A stretch of 64,000 bases of DNA from Boesenbergia rotunda (GCA_024364735.1 JAGFNQ010000853.1:124001-188000), one strand, 5' to 3'. Shown: positions 32,997-46,730, numbered from the stretch's first letter. Notes: generated from the letters alone by a model not told the origin. Numbers and translations: made by a program.

Positions 32997-33770
32997 GTAT
33001 ATTATTTCTAAAATCAAGATGATGTTGTATTTTAATTTTTTATTGAAAGAATACTCTATTTCATATATGATTACCTAACTATTCTTTAGAATACTATTCC
33101 TATTATAATCTTTCATATATATATTTTCACTTTAATTCTAAATCGGAAACGTATTGTAAGAGTTATGAAATGGTAAGTGGTACAATGTGAATATTATATA
33201 AGTTTTGAGAGACGTAATTTTTTATTCGAATTGAACCATAAAAGACATAATATATCAAGCCGAAGCTTATTCAAAAATCTATATTTGTTACCACATGTAA
33301 CCTATAACGATCAAGTTTTAGCCTAAAAAATATTATTTAAAGTCTTTTTAAAAGCTCCAAAAATTTATCTATTTTATTAAGATTATTTTTCATATTATAA
33401 CAGTTATAAAATCGTAATTGTTATAACTATTATTATATTTGTGGTAGTGGTAGTAATTATAAAACTATAATTACTGTCATTATAACTATAATAATTATGT
33501 TATATAATTATGAAATTATAGCTACTCTAATGTCGTATGATAGATTTAGGATTTAAGTGATAGATATAGCTCAGATGATAATAAAAATCATATGGGAGAT
33601 AATTACTTGATTTTATATTGAATGGGATAATTTTTTAATAACAATTTAAAATGGTATGTCTTTGATAATTTAGAAAATATAGACCTTAAAATGGGATGTC
33701 TTTTTTTACATTGGACCTTAAATTATTGCGTTGTCATCAGTGTCACAGAGACTTAAAATAGACGTGAGAG

Positions 33771-33870
33771 CCAATCATCCGATACTTGACTTCCCGCACG
33801 GCGAGAAAAAGAAGTAATAAATGCATTTTCTCTGTTATATTTTATTAACATTGTTTATTTCAAAGCGATC
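33771..33870 (+). promoter_or_regulatory. Likely core promoter of the EHD gene
   Basis: A CCAAT box (33771-33775) lies about 65 bp upstream of a TATATTTTATT motif (from 33837), which is about 115 bp before the start codon. A pyrimidine-rich 5' untranslated leader follows. This is inferred from motif spacing only. Confidence 0.45.
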
Positions 33871-33951
33871 GTATTCCTCCTATCTCAAGCCACCTTCTTT
33901 CAATCCGCTGCATCGCCCTCTTTCCTCCCTTCCGCCGCCGATCCGTCGTCT

Positions 33952-36900
33952 ATGGACTTCTCCTCGCTCTCTGTCAGTAAAGAGCAAGCGAAGATCTACC
34001 GGGACTGGTTCTCGTTCGCCGATTCAGGTCTCGCTTCTTTACCCTTCCTCCTTGTTCGGTTTGAGGCGATCTCTGCCTGGTTTTTGAGGATCTTCGCGCC
34101 ATTGTGACAGATGGAGACGGCCGGATCACGGGTAACGATGCCATTAAATTCTTCGCCATGTCCAACTTGTCTCGCCCTGACCTTAAGCAGGTGAATTCGG
34201 TCCTTTCGACGACTCGTGCGTTTTTTTTTTCTCTCTAGGACTTCCAGTTTAACGATTGTTGAATGAGAAGATTGAGCCCCTGGTGACTTTCCTACTTTAA
34301 TGCAGTTGTTTATTGTTTGGTTTGATGGTTGGCTTCCTGTCGAAGTTTAGGATAGGATTTAATAGGAGACAAGGAGAATCGCTTAAGCACATTGAGTCAA
34401 TTAAAGATATTCATGATTCTGTGGTTATTAAAGGCACAAGAATAGGCGAGATTTCCATTTTATTGTGCCTGAAAGAATGTGGAGGTCAGGTATTAAGGTT
34501 GCTAGATACTGAGCAAGTTACTGAAAAAATCATAGCCGTCTCAATTTAAAGTTATGGAAGATAGGAAACTAAATTTCAGTATTTTGTTCCTGTCGTGATG
34601 GAGTTTGATAGTATTTGTGATCTCAACTCATCTAAATCTCATCACTTGAAGGTTTGCTAATTAGGATAATGGTGCTACTCTTTTATGATCACGTTGTTTG
34701 ATTATTTAACTATTTTATAATTCATTTATTTGTACTTGCTAGTTATTTTCAGTTTCTAAATATGGACTGCTTTGATACAATAACACGAGCAATATTCTTT
34801 TTTTCAAACCTGTGAAGATATAATCAGTAATCAATGTTCCTACCGAACTTGTAATGAAGGTATGGGCAATTGCGGATGCTAAGCGCCAAGGTTATTTGGG
34901 ATTTACAGAGTTCATTACAGCCATGCAGGTTTCTTGCGACATCTTTTTTTTCCCCCTTGCTTCAATATTGTTGATGTTGATAAGAACACATAATTCTGTA
35001 AATTGCTGTCTTATTTTTTATTTTATTAGCTTGTGTCTTTAGCACAAGCAGGAAGTGAAATCACTCAAGATGCACTTGCTCATGCAGGTAAACTGTGGAT
35101 TTTTAAATACAGCTGAAATTTGAATTCATAAGAATAATATTAAACTATATTCCCTCCTTTTGTAGATTTGGAAAAATTGAATCCTCCATTGATGGAAGGT
35201 TTGGATGTTTTGGTCACTGTAAGTCATGCCAAGGTTTTCTGAACTACTAATTTTAGTAGTCTGTAGCTATTCTAACTCTCTCTTATTTGATAGAGAAATA
35301 AACAATCACAAAAGAGAGTTGATTCTGAGCTAGATGGTATAAAAATTCTTATGTATTCCAAATTTTCTACTCAAGTATTTTCCATCTTGGGTAAGAACTT
35401 ATTGTTAATCTTTCTTAGTGAACTCTGAGCCACAAAGTCCTTCATCAACATTCCAATGGTTTAGTTCGAAATCAGCAAAGAAGGTACTTCTTCCCTCTGT
35501 TTGCTTCTGTTCATGCTAATTCTTCAATCACTGTGGCAGTAGTTTGATTGCTAAGAGCTAAATTCATTGAACTTAGTTACATGAACTTTACAAAATATGC
35601 TATTCAAATTCTCTATGTTATAGTTGAGATCTTCATTCACAAGGTTACATGTATATGTGATTACGAAATCAATGTAAATGTTGATCTACATTTGTTACCA
35701 AATCAATGCAAGCACAATTGGAGCAGGATAATATATAGAAAGCTGAGTAATAGTACATGGTAGTGTACATTCTAGAAGTAGATAATTACATGAGTCAGGG
35801 CTTATAACTGCTTGAACCAGACATAGGAACCAGGCTTTAGACACAGGATTTTGCATGTCAGTTTACTCAGAAACTGAGAAAGTGTAGTTTTCGGAATCAA
35901 TCAATCCTGATATGGATTAGATGATCATTCTTAAATTAAGCAAAATTACTAGAAAGTAATATAAAAATCAGATGGAATTGGCTAACATGGATTGAGTAAG
36001 TAATCAGAATTAGTCATGCCAACTAATCTTAACATGATTTCGTTGATTCTGGTGAGGTCAAATAAAGGGACAACAAAAGGAGTAGAGAAGGGTTGATGAC
36101 TTGAGAGTGTCTGTAGTCATGGTACTCTTTTCCTGCAGCTCAACTTTTGAATGAAGGAAGAACCACTTGTTCAAGTTTATTCTCATATTAATATCAAAAA
36201 GGGTATGGAGGAAAATTGATGCTTATTAGGTGGTCCAAGCAAGGCATTCTCTATGTGGAAATATATCCCAAATCCCCAATTGATATATGCAGTTTCTTTG
36301 CCAAATTGGTTGATCAGCAGAAATAAGTCTCTGATAAGAGTTAGTTTGAGGTTGAGATCTACATACCTGAATGTTTTGTTATCTTAGGTGGTTCATGGTT
36401 GACATGGAAATACCTTGCTAATCTTCAAGGTTAATTCATAAATGACTTCTAATCAGCAATTTAATATCTGACTTTAAACAATTCTACTGTACTAGATATT
36501 CTACTATTTGAAACTATGTACCTCAGTCATTAAAAGAAAACGAGTGTTGTGTGTTGGATTTATATAAAAATTGAACGTGATAGCCAATAAATTGCTCGTA
36601 GAAGTGTTTTAGTGGAATCATTTGGTTTTAATTCAAACTCGAATATTATTGAATTTGTGCTGTTTCTTTTTTACTGATTGTCACCACTCTCGCTCAGTAG
36701 ATCTCACTCTGTCATCTTTAGCATTTAATAGTTATGAATAATTGCCCTCTTTCACCCTCTTAGTTATGCAATATGCCAATATTGTATATTCCTTTTGCTG
36801 CTAAGTGAACATATGACAATGCTTTGTTTATGACAGATACCATTGAGCTCAGTTACTTCAATTGTTGATGGTTTGAAGAGATTATATATTCAAAAGCTGA

Positions 36901-39900
36901 AGCCTTTGGAAGTTACCTACAAATTCAATGATTTTGCTTCACCCCTGTTGGTGTGTTTGAACTCAGCCATTCTCCATGAGCCTATTTTGATTTTGATTAG
37001 TTACTCAATGTATTTTCTGCCTGATTTCTGTTGTACTCTAGTGGCCTTTACTTAATTTGCTTTTGCAGACAAATAGTGATTTTGATGCTAAGCCTATGGT
37101 TATGCTCCTGGGTCAATATTCAACTGGAAAAACAACATTTATTAAACATTTACTAAGATCTAGCTATCCAGGTTCTTGCTTATTATTCTTTTTTGTATGC
37201 TTATATTCCTTTCTATTATCCAACTATAAATTTTTAAATGTTATCATCCTCCATCTTCCATCCTCCATCCTCCATACAGGTGCTCATATTGGACCAGAGC
37301 CTACAACCGATCGGTTTGTTGTTGTTATGGTATGTGTAAAACTTTTGGTTATTATGATGTTTGTCTATTATATATTTGGTACATTTTTTCAAGTAAGATG
37401 GTCATTCTAATTTCTTGCAATTGCTACTTTGTAGGGAACAAAATCCCCTATCATAGAATAGATTGTAGTTTCTATTGTTTAGAGTAACTAGACAACCAAT
37501 ATAAGGTTTTGACAATGTCTTCTATCATTTACAATGTTAAAATTGATGTTTGGATTGAAATTGGACCAAAAATACGACAGGACAGACTAAATCTAGATTG
37601 TCAAGTCCATAATTAGTGTCTGTATGTTTTGTGCCACAGTACGATTCGTACTGGTCCTACAAATTGTCAAGATTGGTAATGAAGCATTGTTCTAAGGCTA
37701 TGTTTGGTTAGGGATAATGTAATCAAGTTTGTAATATAATTGGGCTTGGAATGTAATCCATATTACATACCGTTGACCTTGTAATCCATATTATAAAACT
37801 TTAGTAGCTTTTTGTAACTCAGATTACATTACATTACATTATAGTTTTAAAATTGTACTAAACAAAGTAATCAATTTTGTAATGTAATCTTGATTACATT
37901 ACAAGACATATTACCTCTTACCAAACATAGCCTAAATGTTGGGTCTGTATTTATATATCTCATTCATAAATTTTATGGTATTATTTTCATATATTCCATG
38001 TCAAATTTGAGCTATTAAAGTTGATACTTGGATCACTATACAGTGACGAAATCACAGATATTATGGCACAACTACTATACAGTCACATGAAGGACATGAA
38101 ATCACAATATACAATTACACACCTTTAACACATGCAAGATGGTAATCATATAATTGCGCCTTGATGAAATTGTTTGCTGTCTAAGTCTGGTTGTTTGTTT
38201 TTACATTATCTGTTGGTGACAGATGTTTTGTTTTATCCTAAATTGAAATGGGAAAACGTATTAATTTAAGAAAATTTGGAGATATATTTTTCCTTCTGTT
38301 AGGACCATCATCAACATCACGACAACTAATACCACTATTTCATGCCACTGGATGAAGATCTTTAAGTTTCTATTTCTTTTGTTGATTCTATTGCTGCTGC
38401 ATCATGCAATATTGCCTTGAAGTGGTTTTTTTTTTAATTTCTTATAAGTGCTGAGGAAATCTCTTAAAAGTTTTTACCAGTTACCCTTGTGCAGTCAGGA
38501 TCTGATGAAAGAACTATTCCTGGGAATACTATAGCGGTTCAAGCTGATATGCCTTTCAGTGGACTTACCACATTTGGAACTGCTTTTTTGTCAAAGTTTG
38601 AGTGCTCACAAATGCCAAATTCGGTATGATCTTATCTTAGCTCTTGGAAGGGCGGGAATATAATCTAGAAGCTAACTGCTAATGAATTTCTTAAGCTACT
38701 GGAACACATCACATTTGTTGACACCCCCGGGGTACTTTCTGGAGAAAAACAACGAACTCAACGTAGTTATGACTTCACCGGCGTTACATCATGGTTTGCT
38801 GCAAAATGTGATCTTATTCTCCTTCTATTTGACCCCCATAAGCTTGACATCAGTGATGAGTTCAAACGTGTTATTGGCTCTTTGCGTGGTCATGATGACA
38901 AGATACGTGTGGTTCTCAATAAAGCTGACCAGGTTGACACACAGCAGGTGAACAAGTTCCAATTAAATTCCTCATCTTTTGACAGGAGATTATATACCTA
39001 GGAGTGATTATAAGATCTCTTGCTTCTGAACTTTCTATAACGAAGTGCATTTTTTAATATGGTTTTGATATGCAGCTTATGAGAGTCTATGGTGCATTGA
39101 TGTGGTCGCTTGGAAAGGTTCTGAATACTCCTGAAGTAATGCGTGTGTATATTGGGTATGTTCTCAATGCAAAACTATTCATTATTTCCATGGTATCCAA
39201 GAACTTCTGTTGTTTTTTCCCAGAAATCATTTCTGGTTTTTTGTTTTTTTTTCAGATTACTAATATTATGTCCTAGAATTACTTATGTCCTTGATTTTTA
39301 TTGAACTGCAATCACACGCATTGCAATGTTATAGTTCAAAACTATTCTAATTTTAATTTACAGTTCATTCAATGACAAACCGGTGAATGAAGCAGCTGTT
39401 GGTCCACTTGGAAAGGAACTTTTTGAGAGAGAACAAGATGACCTCCTGTCTGACTTGAAAGATGTTCCTAAAAAGGCTTGTGATCGTAGGGTAATCTAGT
39501 TGATTTGTGACCTCTTTCAAACTACCTTTTTTTTGAATTGTTTCTAATTTAGTTTTCCTTCATGGATTGCAGATTAATGAATTTGTAAAAAGGGCTAGAG
39601 CAGCTAAAATTCATTCCTATATCATTAGCCATCTCAGAAATGAGATGCCGGCTATGATCGGTAAGGCAAAGGCTCAACAAAGACTAATTGACGGCCTGGA
39701 GGATGAGTTTAGAAAGGTAATGTTCCTTTCCTTTTGTAGTGCTGAAAAAACATTATCCAATAAATCTTGATTGTTTGTACGAATTTGTCTACCTAGACAC
39801 GTTTCATTGATTGTCCCTACTCGGGCAATCATTGCTAGTTAGGTTTATGTCATATATATTAAAGGACTCCTTGCTTTTCATTAAATGAAATAAGTAATAC

Positions 39901-40913
39901 CTTTGGAAGTGTATGTCACATAAAATGTATATACATACTAAAATGATAAATGCCTGAAAGCATATTTGATAAAATGAGATGAAGTACAAATATGCTTTCA
40001 GTCATTTCTCATTTTAGTATATGGAGTCTTGCGCAATGGTAAAATTGCTGTCATGTGACCTTATAATAGTTCGAGTCTCGGAATCAGCCTTTTGCAATCC
40101 AGGGTAAGACTACGTATAATAGATCCAATGTGATTTGACATTGGCATGAGCTTTGTACACCAGACTGCTCTTTTAGATGAAATATAAGAATTTGCCCATA
40201 CATCTATAATTAAAAAGTTTTTTGTTGCTCATCTTCTGAGTTTAGACACAGGATATCATATTAGAATCCATTATTGACTTATGATTGTTCATGGTTTTAC
40301 TCTTAAAAAATGAATTAGTTTTCATTTCCTGTTAAAGAAATTGGATCCAAAACATGTGGATATACTAAAGCAATTCATTAATCGATATTTCTTGCGTTGA
40401 TTCTCACTATTTCCAACTCCTTATTCTTTATCTTTTTTTTTTCTTTTTCCACATGTATATTCCAAGTTTGAAAGGTTGACTTATCTATTTACCTAACACT
40501 AACAATGCTTATATTCTTGGTCAACTTCATTGGATATGTATAAACACCAAGTAGTGCAACAATTTTTGTTATTTTTTATTCCTCATCATCATGCAGCAGT
40601 CAGTACACTGTTTTCATATTGTTTTTCAATTGAGTATCTGCAACAAACCAACCGAGCAATTCTCTTTTCCCCTTAATGTATGTCAGTTTTCATCTGTCTA
40701 CACACTGAAATCTTTCTTCAATAGGTTCAAAGGGAATATCATCTTCCAGCTGGGGATTTCCCCAATTTGGAGTATTTCAGAGAGATTTTGAATGGTTTTA
40801 GTATCGATAAGTTCGAGAAGCTGAAACCAAAAATGATACAAGCTGTTGATGATATGCTAGGGTACGATATTCCAGAACTACTAAAAACCTTCAGAAATCC
40901 ATATGAGAGATGA
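33952..40913 (+). CDS. EHD1: EH domain-containing protein (EHD1/EHD2-like membrane-remodelling GTPase)
   Basis: Sixteen exons with GT-AG introns: 33952-34027, 34111-34190, 34860-34928, 35030-35087, 35166-35218, 35294-35336, 35419-35483, 36837-36950, 37069-37171, 37280-37329, 38495-38623, 38696-38947, 39076-39155, 39364-39490, 39573-39716, 40725-40913. They sum to 1632 nt, exactly 543 codons plus TGA, the normal family length. An N-terminal EH domain with an EF-hand loop (DSDGDGRITGND, residues 25-36) precedes the dynamin-type GTPase: P-loop GQYSTGKT (201-208), switch region GPEPTTDRF, DTPG (289-292), NKAD (355-358). A helical C-terminal part ends DIPELLKTFRNPYER. Plant EHD proteins act in endocytosis and endosome recycling; the family binds membranes and NPF-containing partners. 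No defect is seen, so the gene is probably functional. EHD1 versus EHD2 cannot be decided here. Confidence 0.97.
37696..37932. mobile_element. Tourist-like MITE in EHD intron 10
   Basis: 237 bp with inverted ends GGCTATGTTTGGT...ACCAAACATAGCC and a TAA duplication on both sides (37693-37695 and 37933-37935), as in PIF/Harbinger MITEs. The inside repeats GTAATC/GATTAC. It is non-coding. Confidence 0.9.
39931..40022. repeat. Foldback inverted repeat in EHD intron 15
   Basis: Arms at about 39931-39967 and 39989-40022 pair over some 35 bases with few mismatches (ACTAAAATGA...TGAAAGCATATTT against AAATATGCTTTCAGTCA...). The loop is about 20 nt. It abuts the Au SINE. Confidence 0.8.
40027..40175 (+). 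mobile_element. Au SINE in EHD intron 15
   Basis: Contains a polymerase III A box (TGGTAAAATTG), a B box (GTTCGAGTCTC) and the family core CAGCC-TTTTGCAATCCAGGGTAAG followed by ACTACGTATAATAGA and CACCAGACTGCTCTTTT, as in the Au SINE known from grasses and many other angiosperms. It is diverged and has no coding capacity. Confidence 0.88.
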
Positions 40914-41290
40914 CTGCTCTCCCTGAAAAAGTTCTCCCCTGTACGATAAATTCTAGGAGGATAATGAGCAACAAGAGCCTGCGGCATGAGTTATTGAGTT
41001 CTACTCAGAAAGCACTGATTGAGATGTATGAATTGGGATGTATTGCCGCCCAATGAACTATGGATGATCAAGCATGTTATTCGACGTTTATGTTCTGTTC
41101 GACAAGGTGTTCTTAGTGTCACCTCGTGCAACTTATTCTGTTTGATATATGCAGCGCATTCTGCTCCTCATTGCTTTGCTTTTAGGCAAGTGAAAAGGAC
41201 ACGCACAATCTATTTATCAGCTTTGGAAAGATGCTTGGGCAATACTATGGTGCCAAGTGCCAATTTTGTTGATGGACACGTGTAATAATT
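40914..41290 (+). other. Probable 3' untranslated region of the EHD gene
   Basis: Downstream of the stop, balanced-composition sequence runs to AATAATTATC at about 41284, where the DNA turns AT-rich. The exact poly-A site cannot be fixed from the sequence. Confidence 0.4.
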
Positions 41291-41299
41291 ATCTTTCAG

Positions 41300-41679
41300 A
41301 AAAATTTATTATTACACTTTCTAAATTTTAAAACTAAGGTTGATTATGCCCCAAATTTTATTATTATTTTTTTATTTATTTTAAACCCCAAAAGTCAAAT
41401 CTCTTTGCAACTCCAATAATCGCAATCCGATTAGCGAAGACTGAGTCGTTGATTACTGCAAACAGAATTGCAGTGCCCCACATCCCTTGTCGCATCTCAG
41501 TAAATTCATTATCCTGATCCCCGTATCCGCCATTTCATTGGCGTCAAAGTATTCCTCTGAGGCCTCGAAATTCTCTGACAAAATGGACAGTACTATCTAC
41601 ATTATAAAATATAATTGATACTAAATTAATTAAAAATCGACATAAATATCATATGCAATATAAAAATCTCTAGACGCAC

Positions 41680-41718
<39 letters not shown>

Positions 41719-42777
41719 CAAATTAAACTATACAAGATAATATTTATACCATTATAAACTAAACCTCAACGATTAGATGAGGGAAACAAACAGTAACAGT
41801 GGAATAGAAAGTAAAAATAATTTTAAAAGAAAAATCTAACTCAAGTGGAACTAACAATCAGGACCTCTGAGCAACCATCATCCTCTATCTCCTAACCAAG
41901 AAGATCAAAGAAAAGCGAGGTAGTGAGTACAAAATACTCAATGGGTATAAAAAGATAGTGCATGATAAATATTAAGTGTAAGGAGATCAACAGGGAACAA
42001 TCTTGGATAAAATACTTACTACAAAAGTAAGAACGTCAATATATCAACAACTACTAATAAGAACATAACAGTAATGTAATCCTCCACTAACCTGCTCAAT
42101 CAGGTATAATCAATAATCAGGAGTACATATAGTATATCTAAAACCTGCATGAACCAATTCATAACATATAGTAATTTCTGACAGCAAGCGAACTCGCTAC
42201 GATGGATGATCTCGTGTGCAGACAGGGTATGTACGTAGCTATCTAGCTATGACGCGAACTTGCTACCACGGATGTCTCATGGGCAGTCGTGCCATTCAAG
42301 TATATAAACCAAATACCGACAAATAAGAAGTAACAATCCATCCAAGGATAATGCTCTACAAGCTACTCTATGGTCAAACCTCACTGACGTATGATCTTAC
42401 TAATGTAAAAGCACGAGCCTGATTATCAACAAGGGTTTAGTAGGATACTCAATATCCTACCTTACGTATAGTCCCACTAATGTATAGGCACGAGCCTCAA
42501 TAACCAACATGGATTTGGTAGGCTATTTGATATCCTACACTAGGATATGTCATCGCTATTATAGAGTCATGAATATAAAGGTTGAGCCAGTAATCTAATT
42601 CACCATTTTATACCTACACTATGGTATAGTATCTCTAGAATAAAAGTACAAATAATAAAACCTAACATGAATAACAATGAGGTTGCAAGAATATTAAGTA
42701 GATAAGGAAAGCAACTAAGTATCAACTCACAAAGCAAAGAGAATGGAATCAAGGTAACCATGTAACTACTACCTAAG

Positions 42778-42856
<79 letters not shown>

Positions 42857-42960
42857 AAGTTCTAAAGAGAAACAAGAGAGAACTATCTGTAGAGATATCT
42901 ATGCGAAAACGATAAAATTACAGCAGGAACATAAAATCCCTTTGAGTGATCTATGCGAAA
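41300..42960. other. Intergenic repeat DNA with two AT microsatellites
   Basis: No gene. An (AT)14 tract lies at 41684-41712 and a pure (TA)36 tract at 42781-42852. At 42185-42300 and 42380-42570, pairs of similar segments (GCGAACTCGCTAC and GCGAACTTGCTAC; two 95-bp copies with GCACGAGCCT) suggest LTR-derived sequence of an unknown family. Confidence 0.6.
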
Positions 42961-42999
42961 AATTCATACGAAGTTTGATTTATCTAATAGATATACCTT

Positions 43000-44542
43000 T
43001 AAAGTGTGCTCTTCAGTTATCCTGCTAGTCCTTGATTCACCGAATCTCTTGCACGTTTAACTGTTCGTGCCTGTAGTAGTATCCACACGAACACGATCTA
43101 TGCCTCGGAGAAGAACCACATTAGTTGTGCTAACAACTTGGGATGGTTTACAAAACACCAAAAACCCACCAAGAGGGATTTCGACCAAGAGGGAGGAGAA
43201 AGAAAAAGAAGAACAATGAACACTTTTCTCATTATAAGAGACCTTTTATAGTCATCCAATAAATACTAAGGGTTTTGTCCCTTAAGTTTACCTAGTGTGA
43301 ATGCCAATAAAACTCAATGAATACTATAACATTTTGATATTCAATTTGGTTTTTCTATCTTCTCTTCATCCAACGAAGAGAATAGTAATTTTATTTTTTT
43401 TATCTTCTCTTCCTCTAATGATAATATTCATTAACTTTTTAATGAATGTTATTCATTCTCAAATAGTTGAGTCTAATCTAAAAAAATCTAACTTGGATTA
43501 GACTCAATCTCTCAACTCAATTAGTTTCATTTGAGTCTAACTTAATTATCCAATTTTTGGATCACAATTTAGTCAAACTAAATTCAATTTATCTCCGAGA
43601 CATCGTGTTCTTTGTATGTGACCCAATATGTTCTCGTAACGTTGGCAATGTATCTAAACCACTTTAAATCATAAACAATGAGCGACAACTAGTAATACAC
43701 CATTGTTACCCAAGTGACGAGAATAACGAGATCCAACATAATTTTTTCGTGACTATTATAATATATAACTTTGTCCTTCTATTTTCAATATCTAGATTGA
43801 TCAATAAGGTATAGATCATGTCATGCTCTCTAATCAATCTTTGTGTTTCTTGATCCCCAAGTAGACTCACTCAAGCAAATGAGCTCAATATCTCATATTG
43901 ACTCATTTGAGAATGATCATGCATTTAGTAGTCCTACTATCAAGAGGCCCACAGATATCACTCCCATATGGGAGGAATAGATCTCATTTACATGTCTCAC
44001 ATCCCTCCGCATAATTTATTGCATACTCATTAATCGCCTTTATAGTCCATCCTGTTATAGGTATCGTTTGACGATACCAAAGTACATAACTCCTTATGTA
44101 GGGAACCGTAGTTACTTCAGGTTTAAGGACTATTTATACTAATAGTCACATGAGAAAATTTATAACACTTATATAACGATCCATGAAACCTTCTCATAGC
44201 GGGTCAATTCATGTGTAAACTTGATATCTCACATCTATGATTATAAGATCAAGTCATCAATTGAGCTACATATTAGTCTAACGTATTAATATCGTCCTTA
44301 AATATTAATACTTGACTAGGAATAGTTAAAAGTAGTGTTCTCTATATCATCTCACTATCAATTTAACCAGCTGATATAATGTAGATCAGAACCTACCACC
44401 AAGGACATTATTATACTTATTCATTGGGCACAATTATGAAATAAATATAATAATCAAAATTTATCTTTATTAAATAGAATATGATACAAAATCCCTAAAC
44501 AATCATTTCATAATTGACTATAGGGCTAATATTAATACTATC
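43000..44542 (-). repeat. Probable solo LTR of a copia-type element
   Basis: On the minus strand it would start near 44542 with TATTAATATTAGCCC, then show the TAATAAAGATAAATTT and GGGTCACATACAAAGAACACG segments typical of long copia LTRs. A TATAAAAGGTCTC promoter (about 43248) and an untranslated leader running to about 43000 follow. I find no internal coding part or second LTR. The boundaries are approximate. Confidence 0.55.
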
Positions 44543-44639
44543 CACCTCAACTATATAATATGCTGACAATCTTCTAGTCAAAGGTCTACCTCGAGGTTGA
44601 ATGTTACAAGTATAGGATGCTGAGAAAAACTCTTAGGAT

Positions 44640-45165
44640 GTATAAATCATTTACTCAACATCAATCCATTAATCCATGATCGATCTATTAATTCATTCAT
44701 CCCCTTTATTAATTAATTTATCTAAATTAATTATTAAATAACAACTTAATCAATTAAACCTATTTCATCTTAATTTAATTAACTAATAATTTAATTAATC
44801 ATTTAACCCAATTAAATTGATTAAAGTTTAATCATTTAATTGCTTAATTATCTTAATCAATTATCCAACATCATTTCATTAATTAAACAAATCCCGATTT
44901 AAACTGATTAATTCTAATTAAGTTTAATTAAGTACAAAATATTATAAATTAAATAAGCAATATTAATTACCTATTCATTAATCAATTATGCATTAACCTA
45001 TTAATTTAGTAAAAACAATTGATTAATAAATCAGGGACAATTTACCTAAATCAAACATACTTAACTAACTTAAGCGAAATTAATTAATTAAACAATCGAT
45101 TAATTAACAAATTTCCTAATTAATTGACAACAAACTTAATTTATGGGTTAATTACCTTAATAATG
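44640..45165. repeat. AT-rich TTAATTAA-type low-complexity region
   Basis: About 500 bp made of imperfect repetitions of TTAATTAA and TTAATCAATTAA with hardly any G. No gene. It passes abruptly into the GC-rich 45170-45620, which resembles an LTR or leader and holds overlapping spurious ORFs. Confidence 0.75.
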
Positions 45166-45769
45166 TCTTCGATTTGCTGGAACAGGGACGACGCCACTTA
45201 GTGCCCGACTGCCTCCCATTGAACGAAGGGAAGAAGTACGCCGCTACTCCCGTGGCCGATTAGGCAGCGGTTACAATGTAATCAAGCGCGATCCCAAGCA
45301 GCACAAGTGCCTCCCGTGCGGGAGCAGGTAGAGGCAGCGATGTTATTGCACAGCGGAGCAGAGTCGAATCCCATAGTGGGGCAGTGCCTCGAGCATGCGA
45401 GAGAAGAGATGCGGAGGGGTGGCTTGCTCATGATTGGAAATTGGGGCAACCGGCTCAGAAGGCGGCTTGCGGCTCGTGGCTCGCAGCAAGCAAAGGGAAA
45501 GTGGTGGCGACGGAATCCACGACTTACCCAGCGACAAGCAGTGGCTACAGTGCCTGCTCGCGAATAGAGGAGAGGAGGAAAGGGTCAGTTGGGGCTGCGT
45601 GTTGGATATTGGGTCTTAAAAAATCAAATACAGTTTTGCAAAGAAAAATAGGGGTGCTATCAATCGATAAAAGTCAGAAATATCTTAAAAAACGAAATCT
45701 ACATTTCACATAGGTGAATCTAGACATATTAATTTGCTCAAAATCGACTACTGGTGAATGAGAAATTAA

Positions 45770-46730
45770 TTGTTTAAAGTCAGCCCAAAAAAACATAGAA
45801 GGAAGTAGATAGGGAATAGTCCTACATCTGTAAGCGCTAAGAGTATTTGCCTCTTTATATGTGTTGCTATGTTAATAGAGTTAACAAAAGAAAAACACAT
45901 GTGTTGTCTTATCACGGACAGGCAAGTACTTGCACCTCCGAGCCCGCGGCCTGCCACCTGCCATGCACGCAATGAGCGCTTCGTTGGTTCACTTTGCACT
46001 TCGCACGTATACATCATCACGAGGAGCATTGAGGAGCTTAAATTTATGCTCCAGGTGATGTGGCAGTGCCTACATGACACTCAGGTGACGTGTGATGTTC
46101 ACATGTGACGTGACAATGCTTATGTGACATTCGAGTAGGCAAAGAGAGATGATTGGACTGCTGACTGGGCAAACGAATGGTAACCGTCGGATCGAAGAGG
46201 GGTGTTGGATCGCAAGTGACGCGATTTGGAGCATTGATTGCGAAAAGTCGCGATCTGACCGTTGGTGATGAGATTTGATCTGAAGTGTCAGATCGAATCT
46301 AGGGGTTGAGATCAAAGGGGAATCTGAAGGGTTACCAACCATCGAAATCTGGCAACTGAAATCAAAGGGCTATCTGAAGAGTTACAACCCTTCAGATCGA
46401 ACGACCGGGATAAATCCTAAACCAAAGGTCACAACCACTCACCAAAGGATACCTCACTTCTTCTCCTTAAATAAATAGAATCTTCTAGACGTTGGAATTA
46501 TTCATTCAATCATCGAAAAACAAGATTCAATCATATTTAGCATAAATCTCATCTTCTGCATCCAGAATCCAAAAATCCTATGAGAAGATTCACTGGTTTC
46601 GAAATTTGAAGTGATGTTATTTCAAAACATTATCGTTGTATCTTAGGAAATGAATTACTATTATCCGTGAGCACCTATAGCGGAGCAATATCATTTTATG
46701 AAGATAGTGTTGAACACTAGCCTCGACGAT
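45770..46730 (+). repeat. Probable 5' LTR of copia element F
   Basis: Precedes the gag start of F. It contains closely spaced TGACGT motifs (46070-46120), TTAAATAAATAG as a possible TATA box (about 46466) and, just before gag, a decayed TATATCAGTTTGC where the TGGTATCAGAGC primer site is expected. No second LTR is present, so the limits are approximate. Confidence 0.5.

Noticed and set aside
42600..42875. 91-codon minus-strand ORF with a long Tyr-Ile run
   Set aside because: It is only the translation of the (TA)36 microsatellite.
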